Assembly: GCF_000428845.1 (NCBI RefSeq)
Contig: NZ_AUAS01000003.1
Location: forward strand, 124,001-188,000
Origin: Dyadobacter alkalitolerans DSM 23607
GTDB taxonomy: Bacteria > Bacteroidota > Bacteroidia > Cytophagales > Spirosomataceae
Direction of reading: 5' to 3'
Length of the DNA stretch: 64,000 bases
The translations under genes were made by a program, and so were the position numbers. The notes under the pieces were generated by a model. The model saw only the letters and a program-made list of their open reading frames with translations. It made no database searches and had not been told where the DNA came from. Below, piece by piece: positions 25,628 through 35,475 of the stretch (the stretch's first letter is position 1; every line of letters begins with the position of its first letter).

Positions 25628-25700
25628 CTGTCACCCTGAGCGGAGTCGAAGGGCGTTACTGCCAAGTAGTAGCGCCCTTCGGCTCCGCTCAGGGTGACAG
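25628..25700. repeat. Large inverted repeat with 28-bp arms
   Basis: The arms at 25628-25655 and 25673-25700 are complementary over 28 bases with a single T/G mismatch, around a 17-nt loop. The arm contains TCACCCTGAGCGGAGTCGAA. A third, partial copy (GGTCCGCTCAGGGTGACAGG) lies at 25744-25763. This sequence type recurs as an intergenic repeat in many bacteria, to my knowledge. It lies between the convergent GIY-YIG and RND genes. Confidence 0.85.
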
Positions 25701-25798
25701 GGGAAGGGACGTTGTGTTCCTCCCTTCGGCCACCTGGCGGCCCGGTCCGCTCAGGGTGACAGGGATGGTAAGCTTGCTGGTAGGCTGCACTAACTACC

Positions 25799-28700
25799 CT
25801 ACCCCTCCAAAACCAACTCCTCCCTCCTCTGCTTCTTAGCCTTCCGATTCGCGAACCTTTCCTTTACCTTATCTACAACATAATAAACACTGGGAACCAG
25901 GAATATGGTTAGCAGCAATGAGCTGGTCAGACCTCCGATGATTACCCAGGCCATGCCGTTTTTTACTTCGGCGCCGTCGCCGGAGGCTAGGGCGATGGGG
26001 AGCATACCGGCGATCATGGCGATGGTGGTCATCAGGATCGGGCGGAGGCGTTCTTTGCCGGCTTCTATTAATGCGTCTTTTAAGGCGTGACCTTCTTCTT
26101 TCAACTGGTTGGTGAAATCGACGATCAGAATGGCGTTTTTGGCTACCAGACCTAGGAGCATGATCATACCAACGATGGAGAAGATGGTTAGGCTTTCCAT
26201 GGTTAATGCCAGGGCGGTCAATGCGCCTACCAATGCTACCGGGATCGAGAACAAGACCACGAATGGGTAGATTGTACTTTCGTAAAGGGCGACCATGATC
26301 AGGTAAATGAGCACGATGCCGAGTACGAGTGCCAAGCCGAGACTGCCGAATGCGTCGGCCTGGTTTTTAAGGTCACCGCGGTATTCGATGAAAACGCCTT
26401 CGGGGAGTTTTACGGTGGCCATTTTGGCTTGAATGTCGGCTCCGATAGAACCGGATGGACGTCCGATTACCTGAGAGTTAATACTGATAGAACCCAGACG
26501 GTCAATCCGTTGCAGGACGCTTTCGCCCATTCCTTCTTTGATGGTGGCGAATTGGGATAGTTCAAATGCTTGTCCTGCGCTGTTTACAAAACTCAGGTGA
26601 CGGATATCGTCGGCGCTGGAACGGTTGAACTGGTCTAATGTGACCATAATGTCGTATTCCTTGCCATTTTCCTTGAATTTCGAACGGTCGTCACCGCGGA
26701 ATGCGGTTTGCAATGCTGCGCCTACTTCGGCTGCGTTGATGCCTAGTTGCGACATTCTCTCACGGTCCAACGACACGCCGACTTCCGGTTTCGGGTCATC
26801 GACGGAGTAATCCACGTTTGCGGTCCCCGGTATCGATGCGACCACTTCTTTTACCTGCGCGGCAACTTTACGGATCGTAGGCATATCGGTTCCTTTTACC
26901 GCCACCTGGATCGGCGCCTGGTTGGCGTTACCCGTGATGGAAGTAGGTGCAACCGTAACTTTCACGCCCGGGATTCGCAGGATCTCTTTTTGAATTTGTG
27001 TACCAAAATCTTCTGAGGATAATGTACGATCCTTTTTATCAACCAATTGAACGGTTAAGTCAGCAATGTTGCTATTGGAAGTCGTTCCCAAACCTGTGCT
27101 GCTGTAACCAACATTGGTAAACACTTTGGTCACTTCTTTTCTGCCTAATAATAACTTCTCGACTTTCTGAGCAACCTGATTGGTTTGGTAAACCGATGCT
27201 GTTGGCGCAAGCTCAATGGAGACATTCAATTCGCCGCGATCACTTTGCTGCATGAATGCTGCTCCGATGAAACCGCCCGGAACCAAAGCAATGGAGCCAA
27301 CGATCAACACCATGGCAAGAATGAAAACATATCTTTTATGACCCAGAGCCCAGGTCAGCATGCGGCCATATTCGTCCTTGATCCGATCCAAAAACCTTTC
27401 AAAACCAAGGTTAAGGCGGCCCCAAAGCGTATTTTTATCCAATATTTCTATTTTACCAAAACGCGAAGCCAAAAGCGGCGTCAATGTAAAGGAAACGAAC
27501 AAGCTCATTAATGTCGAGAATACGACCACAAGCGAGAATTCTCTCAGAATGTTACCGATCAAACCGGAGGTCAATGCGAGCGGCACGAATACCACAACGT
27601 CGACTAATGTGATCGCGAGGGCTGTGAAACCGATTTCTGCACGTCCGTCCAAGGCTGCCTGCCATTTGCTTTTGCCCATTTCCATGTGGCGGTTGATGTT
27701 TTCCAAAACCACAATCGAGTCGTCGACCAGGATACCAACGACCAGCGAAAGGGCCATTAATGTCATCAAATTAAGTGAAAAGCCTAATAGGCTCATCAAA
27801 ATAAAGGTCGGGATCATCGACGAAGGCAATGCTACCAAGATAAACATGGAGCTCCGGAAGCTGTGCAGGAACATTAACATCACAATCGACACGATCAAAA
27901 CGGCCAGACCAAGGTCAAAAACCACGGCATCCGCAGAGGCCAATGTGTAGATAGATTGGTCGGATGCAATGTTGAATTTCAAACCGGACGAAGCATATTG
28001 TTTTTCCAAAGTCGTCAAACGCTCGCGGGTCAGCTTACTTACATCCACCGCATTGGCATCAGATTGTTTTTGGATTTGCAAGGCAACTGAGGGCGCTCCA
28101 TTAATGTGGTTTACCGCAGTTGCATCGGCTGTGCCGTCGTACACTTCGGCTATGTCTTTCAAAAAGACCTGCCCGCCAGTGCTGTTCCGGCCAACGATCA
28201 CATTTCTGAGGTTTTCAACAGTGGTCAGTTTCGCATCAAAACGGATCGAAAGCTGATCTTCCTGCGTTTTTACCTGACCAGCTGGGTATGAAGTGTTTGC
28301 ATTGTTAATCGCAGCCGAAACCTGCGCGATCGACAAGCGATATGCTTTCAGTTTATCCTGACTGATATTGACCTGAATCTGACGCTCCGTTCCACCAATA
28401 ATCGTCACCTGGCCTACGCCGCTTACGTTTGAAAGCTGCGGTTTCAGTTTGTCGTCGATCAAATCGTAAAGTGCTGATGGCGACATATTGGCCGTTACAC
28501 CCATTCTCAAAACCGGGATTTCGTCGGTTGAAAATTTGTTGATCACTGGGCGGTCGGCATCGTCGGGAAGCAAGGAAATAACCTGCTCTACTTTGCGCTG
28601 CGCTTCCTGTTGTGCCAGATCGACGCTGATGCCTTGTTTCAATTGGATAATTACAGAGGAAACGCCTTCCTGAGAAGTGGAATTGATCTGGTCCAGACCT

Positions 28701-28924
28701 TCGATTGCCGAAACGGCATCTTCAATGTGTTTGGTAACATTGGTTTCGACTTCGTCCGCAGCGGCTCCGCGGTAAGTCGTCATAACGCTTACAACATTTG
28801 CCTCGAATTTGGGCAACAAGTTGTAAGATAATTGTTTATAGCTGATCACACCAAATAGTATCAACACCGTGAATACTACTATGATGAAGAGCGGTCTTTT
28901 TACTGCTACTTCGGTGATTGACAT
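25799..28924 (-). CDS. RND efflux transporter permease (HAE1/AcrB-like)
   Basis: A 1041-residue inner-membrane proton-driven pump of the resistance-nodulation-division class. It shows the expected plan: a first helix after the start (AVKRPLFIIVVFTVLILFG), two large periplasmic loops, and twelve transmembrane helices in two halves. The proton-relay aspartates are in VGILVDDSIVVLENINRH, and GLVAKNAILIVDFTN marks the second half. With the adaptor and TolC-like genes upstream it forms a complete tripartite exporter (25799-31341), presumably for drugs or other toxic compounds. It starts 25 bases after the adaptor gene. It is intact and has no internal stop. Confidence 0.95.
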   Translation of the reverse strand: MSITEVAVKRPLFIIVVFTVLILFGVISYKQLSYNLLPKFEANVVSVMTTYRGAAADEVETNVTKHIEDAVSAIEGLDQINSTSQEGVSSVIIQLKQGISVDLAQQEAQRKVEQVISLLPDDADRPVINKFSTDEIPVLRMGVTANMSPSALYDLIDDKLKPQLSNVSGVGQVTIIGGTERQIQVNISQDKLKAYRLSIAQVSAAINNANTSYPAGQVKTQEDQLSIRFDAKLTTVENLRNVIVGRNSTGGQVFLKDIAEVYDGTADATAVNHINGAPSVALQIQKQSDANAVDVSKLTRERLTTLEKQYASSGLKFNIASDQSIYTLASADAVVFDLGLAVLIVSIVMLMFLHSFRSSMFILVALPSSMIPTFILMSLLGFSLNLMTLMALSLVVGILVDDSIVVLENINRHMEMGKSKWQAALDGRAEIGFTALAITLVDVVVFVPLALTSGLIGNILREFSLVVVFSTLMSLFVSFTLTPLLASRFGKIEILDKNTLWGRLNLGFERFLDRIKDEYGRMLTWALGHKRYVFILAMVLIVGSIALVPGGFIGAAFMQQSDRGELNVSIELAPTASVYQTNQVAQKVEKLLLGRKEVTKVFTNVGYSSTGLGTTSNSNIADLTVQLVDKKDRTLSSEDFGTQIQKEILRIPGVKVTVAPTSITGNANQAPIQVAVKGTDMPTIRKVAAQVKEVVASIPGTANVDYSVDDPKPEVGVSLDRERMSQLGINAAEVGAALQTAFRGDDRSKFKENGKEYDIMVTLDQFNRSSADDIRHLSFVNSAGQAFELSQFATIKEGMGESVLQRIDRLGSISINSQVIGRPSGSIGADIQAKMATVKLPEGVFIEYRGDLKNQADAFGSLGLALVLGIVLIYLIMVALYESTIYPFVVLFSIPVALVGALTALALTMESLTIFSIVGMIMLLGLVAKNAILIVDFTNQLKEEGHALKDALIEAGKERLRPILMTTIAMIAGMLPIALASGDGAEVKNGMAWVIIGGLTSSLLLTIFLVPSVYYVVDKVKERFANRKAKKQRREELVLEG

Positions 28925-28949
28925 TTCTTGATTCGTTTACTGATGAAAA

Positions 28950-30002
28950 CTATTTGGTAACATTAACCGCCGCACCTTCGCTGAGGTTGATCTGGCCGGT
29001 TGTGATCACCGTTTCGCCCGATTTCAAGCCCGACAAAACTTCAATATTATTGCCCAATTCGCGTCCTACCTGGATTTTACGTTGTTTGGCAACCCCATTT
29101 TCAACCGTGTACACATACGGATTGCGAACGCTTTCTACCAATGCACTTCTCGGGATAAGCAATGCCTGCTGGCTGCTTTTTTGACTAAATTCAACACTTA
29201 CAAATGTTCCTGCACGCAACTGACTTGAATTCTTGATCACAATCTCCACCGGATAATTGTGCGATTCGTCGCCCTGAGGCGCAATGTAAGAGATCACCCC
29301 ATCGATTTTTTTATCGGGAAAAATGCTGGATCCAACTTTAACATGCTGACCTTCTTTCAATTTATAAACATCATTTTCGGAGATCATGACCTGTACTTTG
29401 AGGCGCGAAACGTCCAGGATCGTTCCCAATGAAGTTCCAACATTCACAAATTCACCCGGCTCAATGTTCTTCTTGATCACCCTGCCGCTGATCGGCGCTG
29501 CGATGGATGCGTCATTGATCTGCTGTTTGATTTGCTCGGCCTGGTTCAAGGCATTTTCGTAGTTGTATTTGGTGTCATTCACCTGCACTTCCGTTGCTGC
29601 ATTTCCTGCCAGAAGCTTGTTATAGCGATCCGTATCCTTTTTCAATTTGTTGATATTGAGCTCAGTGGCTTGCAATGACAGCTCTTTCAGTTTGCTATCC
29701 ACCTTTACGAGCGTTGCACCTTGTGACACGAATGTTCCAAGATCGTATTTCACCGCCAGGACCTTACCCGCCGAAGTGGCCATAATTTCTGCCTGCTTGA
29801 AAGGGATCAGACTGCCCGTGCGCACCAATTGCTGATCTGTGCTGCCTTCTTTTACAGAAACGGCGGTTACCGGAATGGTTACATTCTTGTTGTCCGGCAT
29901 TACTTTCTTGGCGTCCATCTTGGATTTATTGGCTACCAGGCGGAAGCCGATCAGGATCCCGATGATTGCAATGGAGCCGATGATGATGAGTTTTCTTTTC
30001 AT
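28950..30002 (-). CDS. RND efflux periplasmic adaptor (membrane fusion protein)
   Basis: A 350-residue adaptor that links the RND pump to the outer-membrane channel. It has an N-terminal membrane anchor (LIIIGSIAIIGILIGFRLV), a biotinyl-lipoyl-like half (FKQAEIMATSAGKVLAVKYDLGTFVSQGATLVKVD), and a coiled-coil hairpin of about 60 residues. The second lipoyl half follows (IAAPISGRVIKKNIEPGEFVNVG), then a beta-barrel and a membrane-proximal domain ending GAAVNVTK. The gene lies 7 bases after the TolC-like gene and 25 before the pump gene, so the three are one transcript. Confidence 0.93.
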   Translation of the reverse strand: MKRKLIIIGSIAIIGILIGFRLVANKSKMDAKKVMPDNKNVTIPVTAVSVKEGSTDQQLVRTGSLIPFKQAEIMATSAGKVLAVKYDLGTFVSQGATLVKVDSKLKELSLQATELNINKLKKDTDRYNKLLAGNAATEVQVNDTKYNYENALNQAEQIKQQINDASIAAPISGRVIKKNIEPGEFVNVGTSLGTILDVSRLKVQVMISENDVYKLKEGQHVKVGSSIFPDKKIDGVISYIAPQGDESHNYPVEIVIKNSSQLRAGTFVSVEFSQKSSQQALLIPRSALVESVRNPYVYTVENGVAKQRKIQVGRELGNNIEVLSGLKSGETVITTGQINLSEGAAVNVTK

Positions 30003-30009
30003 GGTAAGC

Positions 30010-31341
30010 TTATGGCAGTGTTGAATAAAAGTTGTTAAGCGTGCCTTGCGACTGTTCGATGCCTAATTTGGCTTGATAATAGCTCAGCATGGAATTGATA
30101 TAATTGCTTTGGGCCTCTTTGTAAGATGTTTCCGCGTTCAGCAGATCCGACAACGGCACCGTTCCTTCCCTGTATTGCAATGTGGTAACGTCGTAAACTT
30201 CTTTGGCCAGCGTCACATTACTTTCGTCGTTGCCGAGGTTTAATTTGGCTTTTTGAAGTTGTGTGGTAGCATTATGGTTTTGAAGTTCGTAGTTCTGAAC
30301 ATTCAATTTTAGCTGTTCATTTTGTGTCAAAAGATTCAAATCAGCCTGCTTGTATTGCGCATCCCTTCTGAAACTATCAAAAATCGGAATGGACAATTTT
30401 ACGCCTATGGCACCGAAACTGAACCAGTTACCCCAGGATTCGCCCAGATTCTGGCCCAGCGATTGCATTCCATAACGGCCGTAAACAGACAGTTTAGGAA
30501 GATAACCTGCCTTAATCCGTTCTTTTTCCAAAGATTGCAGCTGCATGTTCACATTCTGGATTTTGAAATCCGTCAGACTCGCCACGTCAAATTTTTCAGG
30601 CTCTACCAATTTGAAAGGCTGGCTCAACGGGTTGTCGGTCAATTCCAGCTGCTCGGCCAGCGGCATGCCCATTTGAAACTTCAGCTGGTTTTGGGAAAGG
30701 ATCAAATTGCTTTCTGCTAATGTCAGCTGCGATTTAATGTTATTCAAACTCACCTGCGTGCGATCGAAATCCACTTTTTTGATGACGCCGTTATCCAGTT
30801 GCAACTGCAATGTGCCCAGGATCTGCTGCGTTTTTTCGAGGTTATCTTTCAAAAGGTCGATCTGCGCCTGCGTTACAAAAACCTGATAATAAGCATCGGT
30901 AACATTAAAAATGATGGTCTCTTTGGTCTTCTGCGCATTCAGGGCAGCATTTTCGAGGTTAGGCTTGTTCGCCTTGATTCCCACCAGTAATGCCTGGTCA
31001 AAAATTACCTGATCAGCCTGTGCGGAAACATTGGTCGAGTATTTCGTTCCCAGTGCAACGCGGCGGTCTTCGCCTCCAAAAAGCGCTCCCGGCAACACAG
31101 TGGATTGCAGCTTAATGTTGTCGTCCAGCGCGCCGTTTCCCGCCACTTGCGGCAGGTGACCAGCCAATGCCTCGCGCCCTTGTTGCACGGCAATGCTCTC
31201 TCTATACTGCGCAATTTTCACATTGCCGTTGTTCTTGATCCCGTAAGCAATGCAGTCTTTCAGGCTCAGGCGTGTTTGCGCCCAGGTGGGCCCGGCCGTG
31301 GCAACGAATGCCAGCATTGCTATGATCCATTTACTTTTCAT
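30010..31341 (-). CDS. TolC-family outer-membrane channel protein
   Basis: A 443-residue outer-membrane efflux protein with a signal peptide (1-21, ending PTWAQ) and the two long helical repeats of the OEP family. Typical stretches are LSLKDCIAYGIKNNGNVKIAQ at the N-terminus and AKEVYDVTTLQYREGTVPLSDLLNAETSYKEAQ near the C-terminus. It is the first structural gene of the efflux operon. The 87 bases between it and marR hold sequences like the marR operator, so the channel-adaptor-pump genes may have their own regulated promoter. Confidence 0.93.
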   Translation of the reverse strand: MKSKWIIAMLAFVATAGPTWAQTRLSLKDCIAYGIKNNGNVKIAQYRESIAVQQGREALAGHLPQVAGNGALDDNIKLQSTVLPGALFGGEDRRVALGTKYSTNVSAQADQVIFDQALLVGIKANKPNLENAALNAQKTKETIIFNVTDAYYQVFVTQAQIDLLKDNLEKTQQILGTLQLQLDNGVIKKVDFDRTQVSLNNIKSQLTLAESNLILSQNQLKFQMGMPLAEQLELTDNPLSQPFKLVEPEKFDVASLTDFKIQNVNMQLQSLEKERIKAGYLPKLSVYGRYGMQSLGQNLGESWGNWFSFGAIGVKLSIPIFDSFRRDAQYKQADLNLLTQNEQLKLNVQNYELQNHNATTQLQKAKLNLGNDESNVTLAKEVYDVTTLQYREGTVPLSDLLNAETSYKEAQSNYINSMLSYYQAKLGIEQSQGTLNNFYSTLP

Positions 31342-31382
31342 CTTTTCTGGTTATTGATTATTTGTGGCTAATATTGTATTTG

Positions 31383-31411
31383 GTTGACATGTCTACTGGT
31401 GATATATCAAC
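31383..31411. promoter_or_regulatory. Candidate MarR operator copies upstream of the tolC-like gene
   Basis: GTTGACATGTC (31383-31393) and TGATATATCAAC (31400-31411) lie in the 87-base gap between marR and the tolC-like gene. The second matches the operator in front of marR in 11 of 12 positions on the opposite strand. They would let the same regulator control the efflux genes directly. Confidence 0.5.
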
Positions 31412-31428
31412 TATTTATTTAAAAAATT

Positions 31429-31899
31429 TTATTCTCCTGCCACGGCCGCTACCCTATCCAGGTAACTCATGAATGTTTTCCGTTCCTCGTCCGTGAAATG
31501 TTCCATCACGCGATTATCAAAAGCGATAACCATGGCCTGAATGCGCTCGCAAACAAATTTTCCGCTGGGCGTTAATGTGACCAGATTCTTTCTTTTGTCC
31601 TCCATGTCGCTTTCGATCTTCAAAAAACCATCCTTATGCAATGTTTGAACAGAACGCTGGATTCCTGCTTTATCCTTTTGCAGCAGATTCGCAATTTCCT
31701 GCTGCGTCATAGCGTGCTCCTGGAAATATACAACCATTAATATAGGCAACTGTTCGGCCAGGACCGGGATGCCTTCCTGCACCAGTTGTGCATTCATTTT
31801 CTTAAAAACAATCTTCGTCACAACGCCCAGCTTGAATTGCAGGGAGTTCTTCATGTCCTCTCTTATGTTTGCAAAAAACTTAGGATGTGTTGTGTTCAT
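31429..31899 (-). CDS. MarR-family transcriptional regulator
   Basis: A 156-residue winged-helix regulator that usually represses an adjacent efflux or catabolic operon until a phenolic or similar ligand binds. The DNA-binding region is MTQQEIANLLQKDKAGIQRSVQTLHKDGFLKIE followed by the wing DKRKNLVTLTPSG; the helices at both ends serve dimerisation. It is the first gene before the TolC-MFP-RND genes, on the same strand. Its own promoter is unusually clear (see 31904-31935) and encloses a palindrome that is the likely operator. The start codon lies only four bases after the -7 element, so the mRNA may be leaderless. Confidence 0.92.
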   Translation of the reverse strand: MNTTHPKFFANIREDMKNSLQFKLGVVTKIVFKKMNAQLVQEGIPVLAEQLPILMVVYFQEHAMTQQEIANLLQKDKAGIQRSVQTLHKDGFLKIESDMEDKRKNLVTLTPSGKFVCERIQAMVIAFDNRVMEHFTDEERKTFMSYLDRVAAVAGE

Positions 31900-31903
31900 G
31901 GTG

Positions 31904-31935
31904 CAAATGTATATTACGTTGACATATCAACCAAA
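31904..31935 (-). promoter_or_regulatory. marR promoter with embedded operator
   Basis: On the minus strand there is a -33 TTTG (31935-31932), a 20-base spacer and a -7 TACATTTG (31911-31904), matching the Bacteroidota consensus in sequence and spacing. The palindromic GTTGACATATCAAC (31918-31931) fills the -33 side of the spacer. Bound protein there would block the polymerase, as expected of autorepression. Confidence 0.7.
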
Positions 31936-32104
31936 TGAACAACAGAAAAGTTTTCTGATGTGCGAATAGTTTATGGATTAAAGTAAGCCCGACTTACCTG
32001 CAAATAATTGATACTGCCCAGACGCTCACTGGATTTTATATTACTAGCCTTTTAAATGAAATTCCTTTCTCCGATTGCGGCATAAACAAACGGGTGATCG
32101 TGTC

Positions 32105-33780
32105 ATGATTTTATTTAAAACCAATCACGGAAGTATAACACGGATGGTCTGGCTATTCCTGATACTAGCTCCAGTCACATGCTATACCATCGCAATAAGC
32201 ATGCTACACTGGAATCTGCCGGTTCATGATGACTACATTATCCAGTTTGAAATCGAGCAAATGCTGGATAAAACTTCCTTGTCAGCCTTTCTCGACATTC
32301 TTTTTAGCCAGCTTAATGAACACAGGCAGTTTTATACCAGGATTATATTCCTGCTCAACTATCTGATTCAAGATAAGCTCTCTTACACCCTTTTGATTTT
32401 TCTGGGAATTTGCCTCTGATCGGGATTTGGTTCATTGTCGCGGCTTGGCAGCGCAAGGCTTCTATGTCTATATGGATCAGCGTCTTTGCGAGCTGGATCC
32501 TGTTTCAATTTCAGTATCATGAAAATTCGCTGTGGGCGATGGCGGCGCTTCAGAATATAACTATCCACTTTTTGTATCTGCTGCTATTTTCGATGCTTGT
32601 CAGCAAGTCCAGGAAGGTTTGGTGGGCTGCCCTTGCGGTAGGCTGGCTGATGTGCTATACTTCAGGAAATGGTTTTATCGCCCTTGGCATTGGAGGAATT
32701 TCGTTGTTGCTTCAAAGAAGATGGCAGGACCTTTCAATCTGGATGCTGCTATTTCTCGTCACCATTTTAACATATTTCTATCAATATCAGTCTGTTGCTG
32801 GGCCTCATGCCACGAATGCCAGCACTGGTAGATTACTTGAAATATCACTTGGCCTGATGACTTTCATGGGACAAGGACTTGTGATTCACGAGTCACTTTC
32901 AGATGTAAGCATAGTAATGATGCTTGGTTTCGCTGCTGTTGTGGCAACCGCCTTATTATCGCTACTTGCCTTGCGCCATTTGCTGCCAGTTTTTTGCTAT
33001 AACGAGTTGCTAACTGCAAAAGATTGTCTGATGATAGTGTTGGTTGAGGTGAACATTTTTATTATGCTCTCAGGCTTAGCGCTAGCCTGTAACCGAATGG
33101 ATGCCGGTCACTATTCAGCAATGATTTCAAGTCGTTACCAACTGTATCCAACAATGTTGATTTTAGCTAACGTCTGCTTATTTCAACTCATGTTTCCCAA
33201 AGTATTTCAGCGCTTTTCCACAATCATGTTGGCTGCAAGCATTCTTGCCTGGCTGCTGATATTTCAGAAAAATCTGTCCAGCATGTATCTGTTCAGCGAC
33301 CAGACGCTGGCCTACTATTTTAATACACAACAACTCTCTCAAACTGCGCCGGCACCGCATAGGACAATTTTTCAGCCTGATTCTGAAACCAATCAGACGC
33401 TTTTGAAAATAGGCCAAGCGCTAAAAAAAGCAACAGTTGATCAACGGACCAGCAATGCGATAAAGATTTCAGATCTCGATTATATACATTGTATGAGCTG
33501 CGCTAACTCCCTGCATCCTGGCGACTTCAATTTTGTAGTTTTAAAAAATGCCCGCTATCAGTTGCTATTTCCTTTATTGAGAAATGCGAATAAAGGTCTT
33601 CGATCCTTTTGGCTGAAAGGAAAATTGTTTGACGTCGGCAATACAGCGCAGCTATATTCTTTCTTTTTGAATGTTGGAGGTTTAAAAAAGCCCTACACGA
33701 TCAGTCTCCTCGAAAAAAGAGATGAAGATATAACGCATTATTCCACCAACATTCAAATCGAGTTGACAACAAATAAATGA
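32105..33780 (+). pseudogene. Polytopic membrane protein interrupted by a frameshift
   Basis: Two overlapping frames form one protein. The first runs from the ATG at 32105 to a TGA at 32417-32419; the second continues to 33780. At 32402-32410 the sequence CTGGGAATTTG would read LGNLPLIGIWF if one G were added, restoring a continuous product of about 558 residues. The product has some 8-10 hydrophobic helices, a conserved-looking HDDY motif in the first loop, and a soluble C-terminal part. Such proteins resemble sugar-polymer or glycosyltransferase-like membrane proteins of surface glycan loci, but I cannot name the family. The rest of the frame is undamaged, so a recent mutation, phase variation at the G run or a sequencing error are all possible. 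Confidence 0.75.
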
Positions 33781-35250
33781 TTACTTACTCAGCGTTTTGA
33801 TCAGCATTCCTTTCGTCACTTTATCCGAAAGCGACATGCCGTTAATGATCGCGAGCTCGTCCATTTGCTTGTCTTGCTGATTGAAATCTCTTAGTGCATC
33901 CTTCAAAGAACCATCACGTTGCACGGTTTTGATCCTGATCCGGTCTGGCTGACGGTTGAGGATGCTTCCGTCCGTAACAGACTTAAAGCCACCCGCAACA
34001 GACTTGAACTGACCCATGCTTCCCGCAAAGTTCGCAGCCTGCGATACGCCGTGAATGGCATAAATGTTACCGCCATACTGGATCAACCATGTTGCTACCT
34101 GGATGGAATTTGCCGTCGGCGCAGCCTGCTGGCCAGATTGCGTTTGAGCAGCTTGTGTTGCGATCATGACAAGCGCAGGATTGCCGTTAATGGTCGTTTT
34201 TTCATTTTCAGTGACCTGCAACCCATAATTTTTGATCACCGCTGCACTGGCTTCTTCCAGCGATTTTCCTGGAGCGAGCGTAAAGAGCATCATTGATTTG
34301 CCACCTTTGGCAGCCATCTGGAACTGTGCAGGTGAATTTTCATATTGCCAGCCACTTGGGACCGGTAACTGGAACTTCAATTCAGGATGGTAAAACATAT
34401 TGTTTTCTACAAATCCCTGCTTTGGATCAGTTCCGTAAATGATGCCCTCGATTTTGCGCAGATACGCGTCGCGGTTCACATTATACTTGGCCGGATGTAC
34501 TTTCTGGTATTCTGTCGCCAGCTTTTCCACTTTTGTTTGTCTGCCGCCCGGATCCGGGTGGGTCGATTGGAAGGTTGGGATCGTTTGTCCGCTCTTCTCG
34601 CTGATTTTTTTCAATGTGCCAAAAAAATCGGCCATCTGGTGTGCATCGTAACCAATCTTGCTGGAATATTCAACGCCAATTTTGTCCGATTCGGACTCGT
34701 GCTCCCGGCTGTAACTCAGGAGCAATAAGCCTAAAGCCTGCTGCGTCTGATCTGCAAGCCCGCGAACGGTTTCTGAAAGCACCATTCCAGCCATTAATCC
34801 TACCTGACCAAAGATCTGTGACGTTTGCTGGCGAGCGGAATGTCGTGCGGTAATGTGCCCGATTTCGTGACCCAAAACACCTGCAAACTCAGCCTCATTA
34901 TTGAAATGTGCCATGATACCCCTAGTAAAGTATACGTAACCGCCAGGCACAGCAAATGCATTCACAACCGGCGAGTCTACGATGAAGAATTGGTACGGCA
35001 AATCGGGGCGGTGCGAGATATTAGCCATTGCTTTTCCCTTCTCATTGATAAAGGATTGCAGGTTCTTATCGTCATAAATGCCCATTGTAGCCACGATCGA
35101 CGGGTGGGATTCGGCGCCAAGCGCTATTTCCTTTTCCTTCGACATAAAGATAATTTCCTTTTTGCCGGTAACCGGATTTTTGGAACAGCCCGACAGGAAA
35201 CCTGCACCTATGAGGCACACAAGAATGTGAAATTGAAATTTCATTTTCAT
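33781..35250 (-). CDS. M48-family zinc metallopeptidase, lipoprotein
   Basis: A 489-residue lipoprotein (lipobox LSGC, Cys22) of the M48 family, related to BepA/LoiP, which degrade or help assemble outer-membrane proteins. The zinc site is HEIGH at 128-132, with the third ligand in SREHESESDKIGVEY. The peptidase domain ends near residue 240. The rest holds an uncharacterised beta domain and a C-terminal stretch (LKDALRDFNQQDKQMDELAIINGM to GMLIKTLSK) that looks like a LysM-type or M48-tail module. Its stop codon directly abuts the stop of the convergent membrane protein gene with no gap (33780/33781). Confidence 0.9.
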   Translation of the reverse strand: MKMKFQFHILVCLIGAGFLSGCSKNPVTGKKEIIFMSKEKEIALGAESHPSIVATMGIYDDKNLQSFINEKGKAMANISHRPDLPYQFFIVDSPVVNAFAVPGGYVYFTRGIMAHFNNEAEFAGVLGHEIGHITARHSARQQTSQIFGQVGLMAGMVLSETVRGLADQTQQALGLLLLSYSREHESESDKIGVEYSSKIGYDAHQMADFFGTLKKISEKSGQTIPTFQSTHPDPGGRQTKVEKLATEYQKVHPAKYNVNRDAYLRKIEGIIYGTDPKQGFVENNMFYHPELKFQLPVPSGWQYENSPAQFQMAAKGGKSMMLFTLAPGKSLEEASAAVIKNYGLQVTENEKTTINGNPALVMIATQAAQTQSGQQAAPTANSIQVATWLIQYGGNIYAIHGVSQAANFAGSMGQFKSVAGGFKSVTDGSILNRQPDRIRIKTVQRDGSLKDALRDFNQQDKQMDELAIINGMSLSDKVTKGMLIKTLSK

Positions 35251-35475
35251 ACAATTAAAAAAGAAAGCTTTACGAGAGAGTTATTCAAAAATTAACGTCT
35301 GTGGAATATTCGAAAGAATCATGCCAATGTTTTACGGCAAAAAAACCGGATGCAGTGCAAACTAAATATATTTTATATTAACTGTGCTAATTATCTAAAT
35401 TACGCCAAATTGGTACAAGATTTTCATTGAGGCAGACGCCGGTTCAGCAAGGACAACTGAAATTACATTTACACT

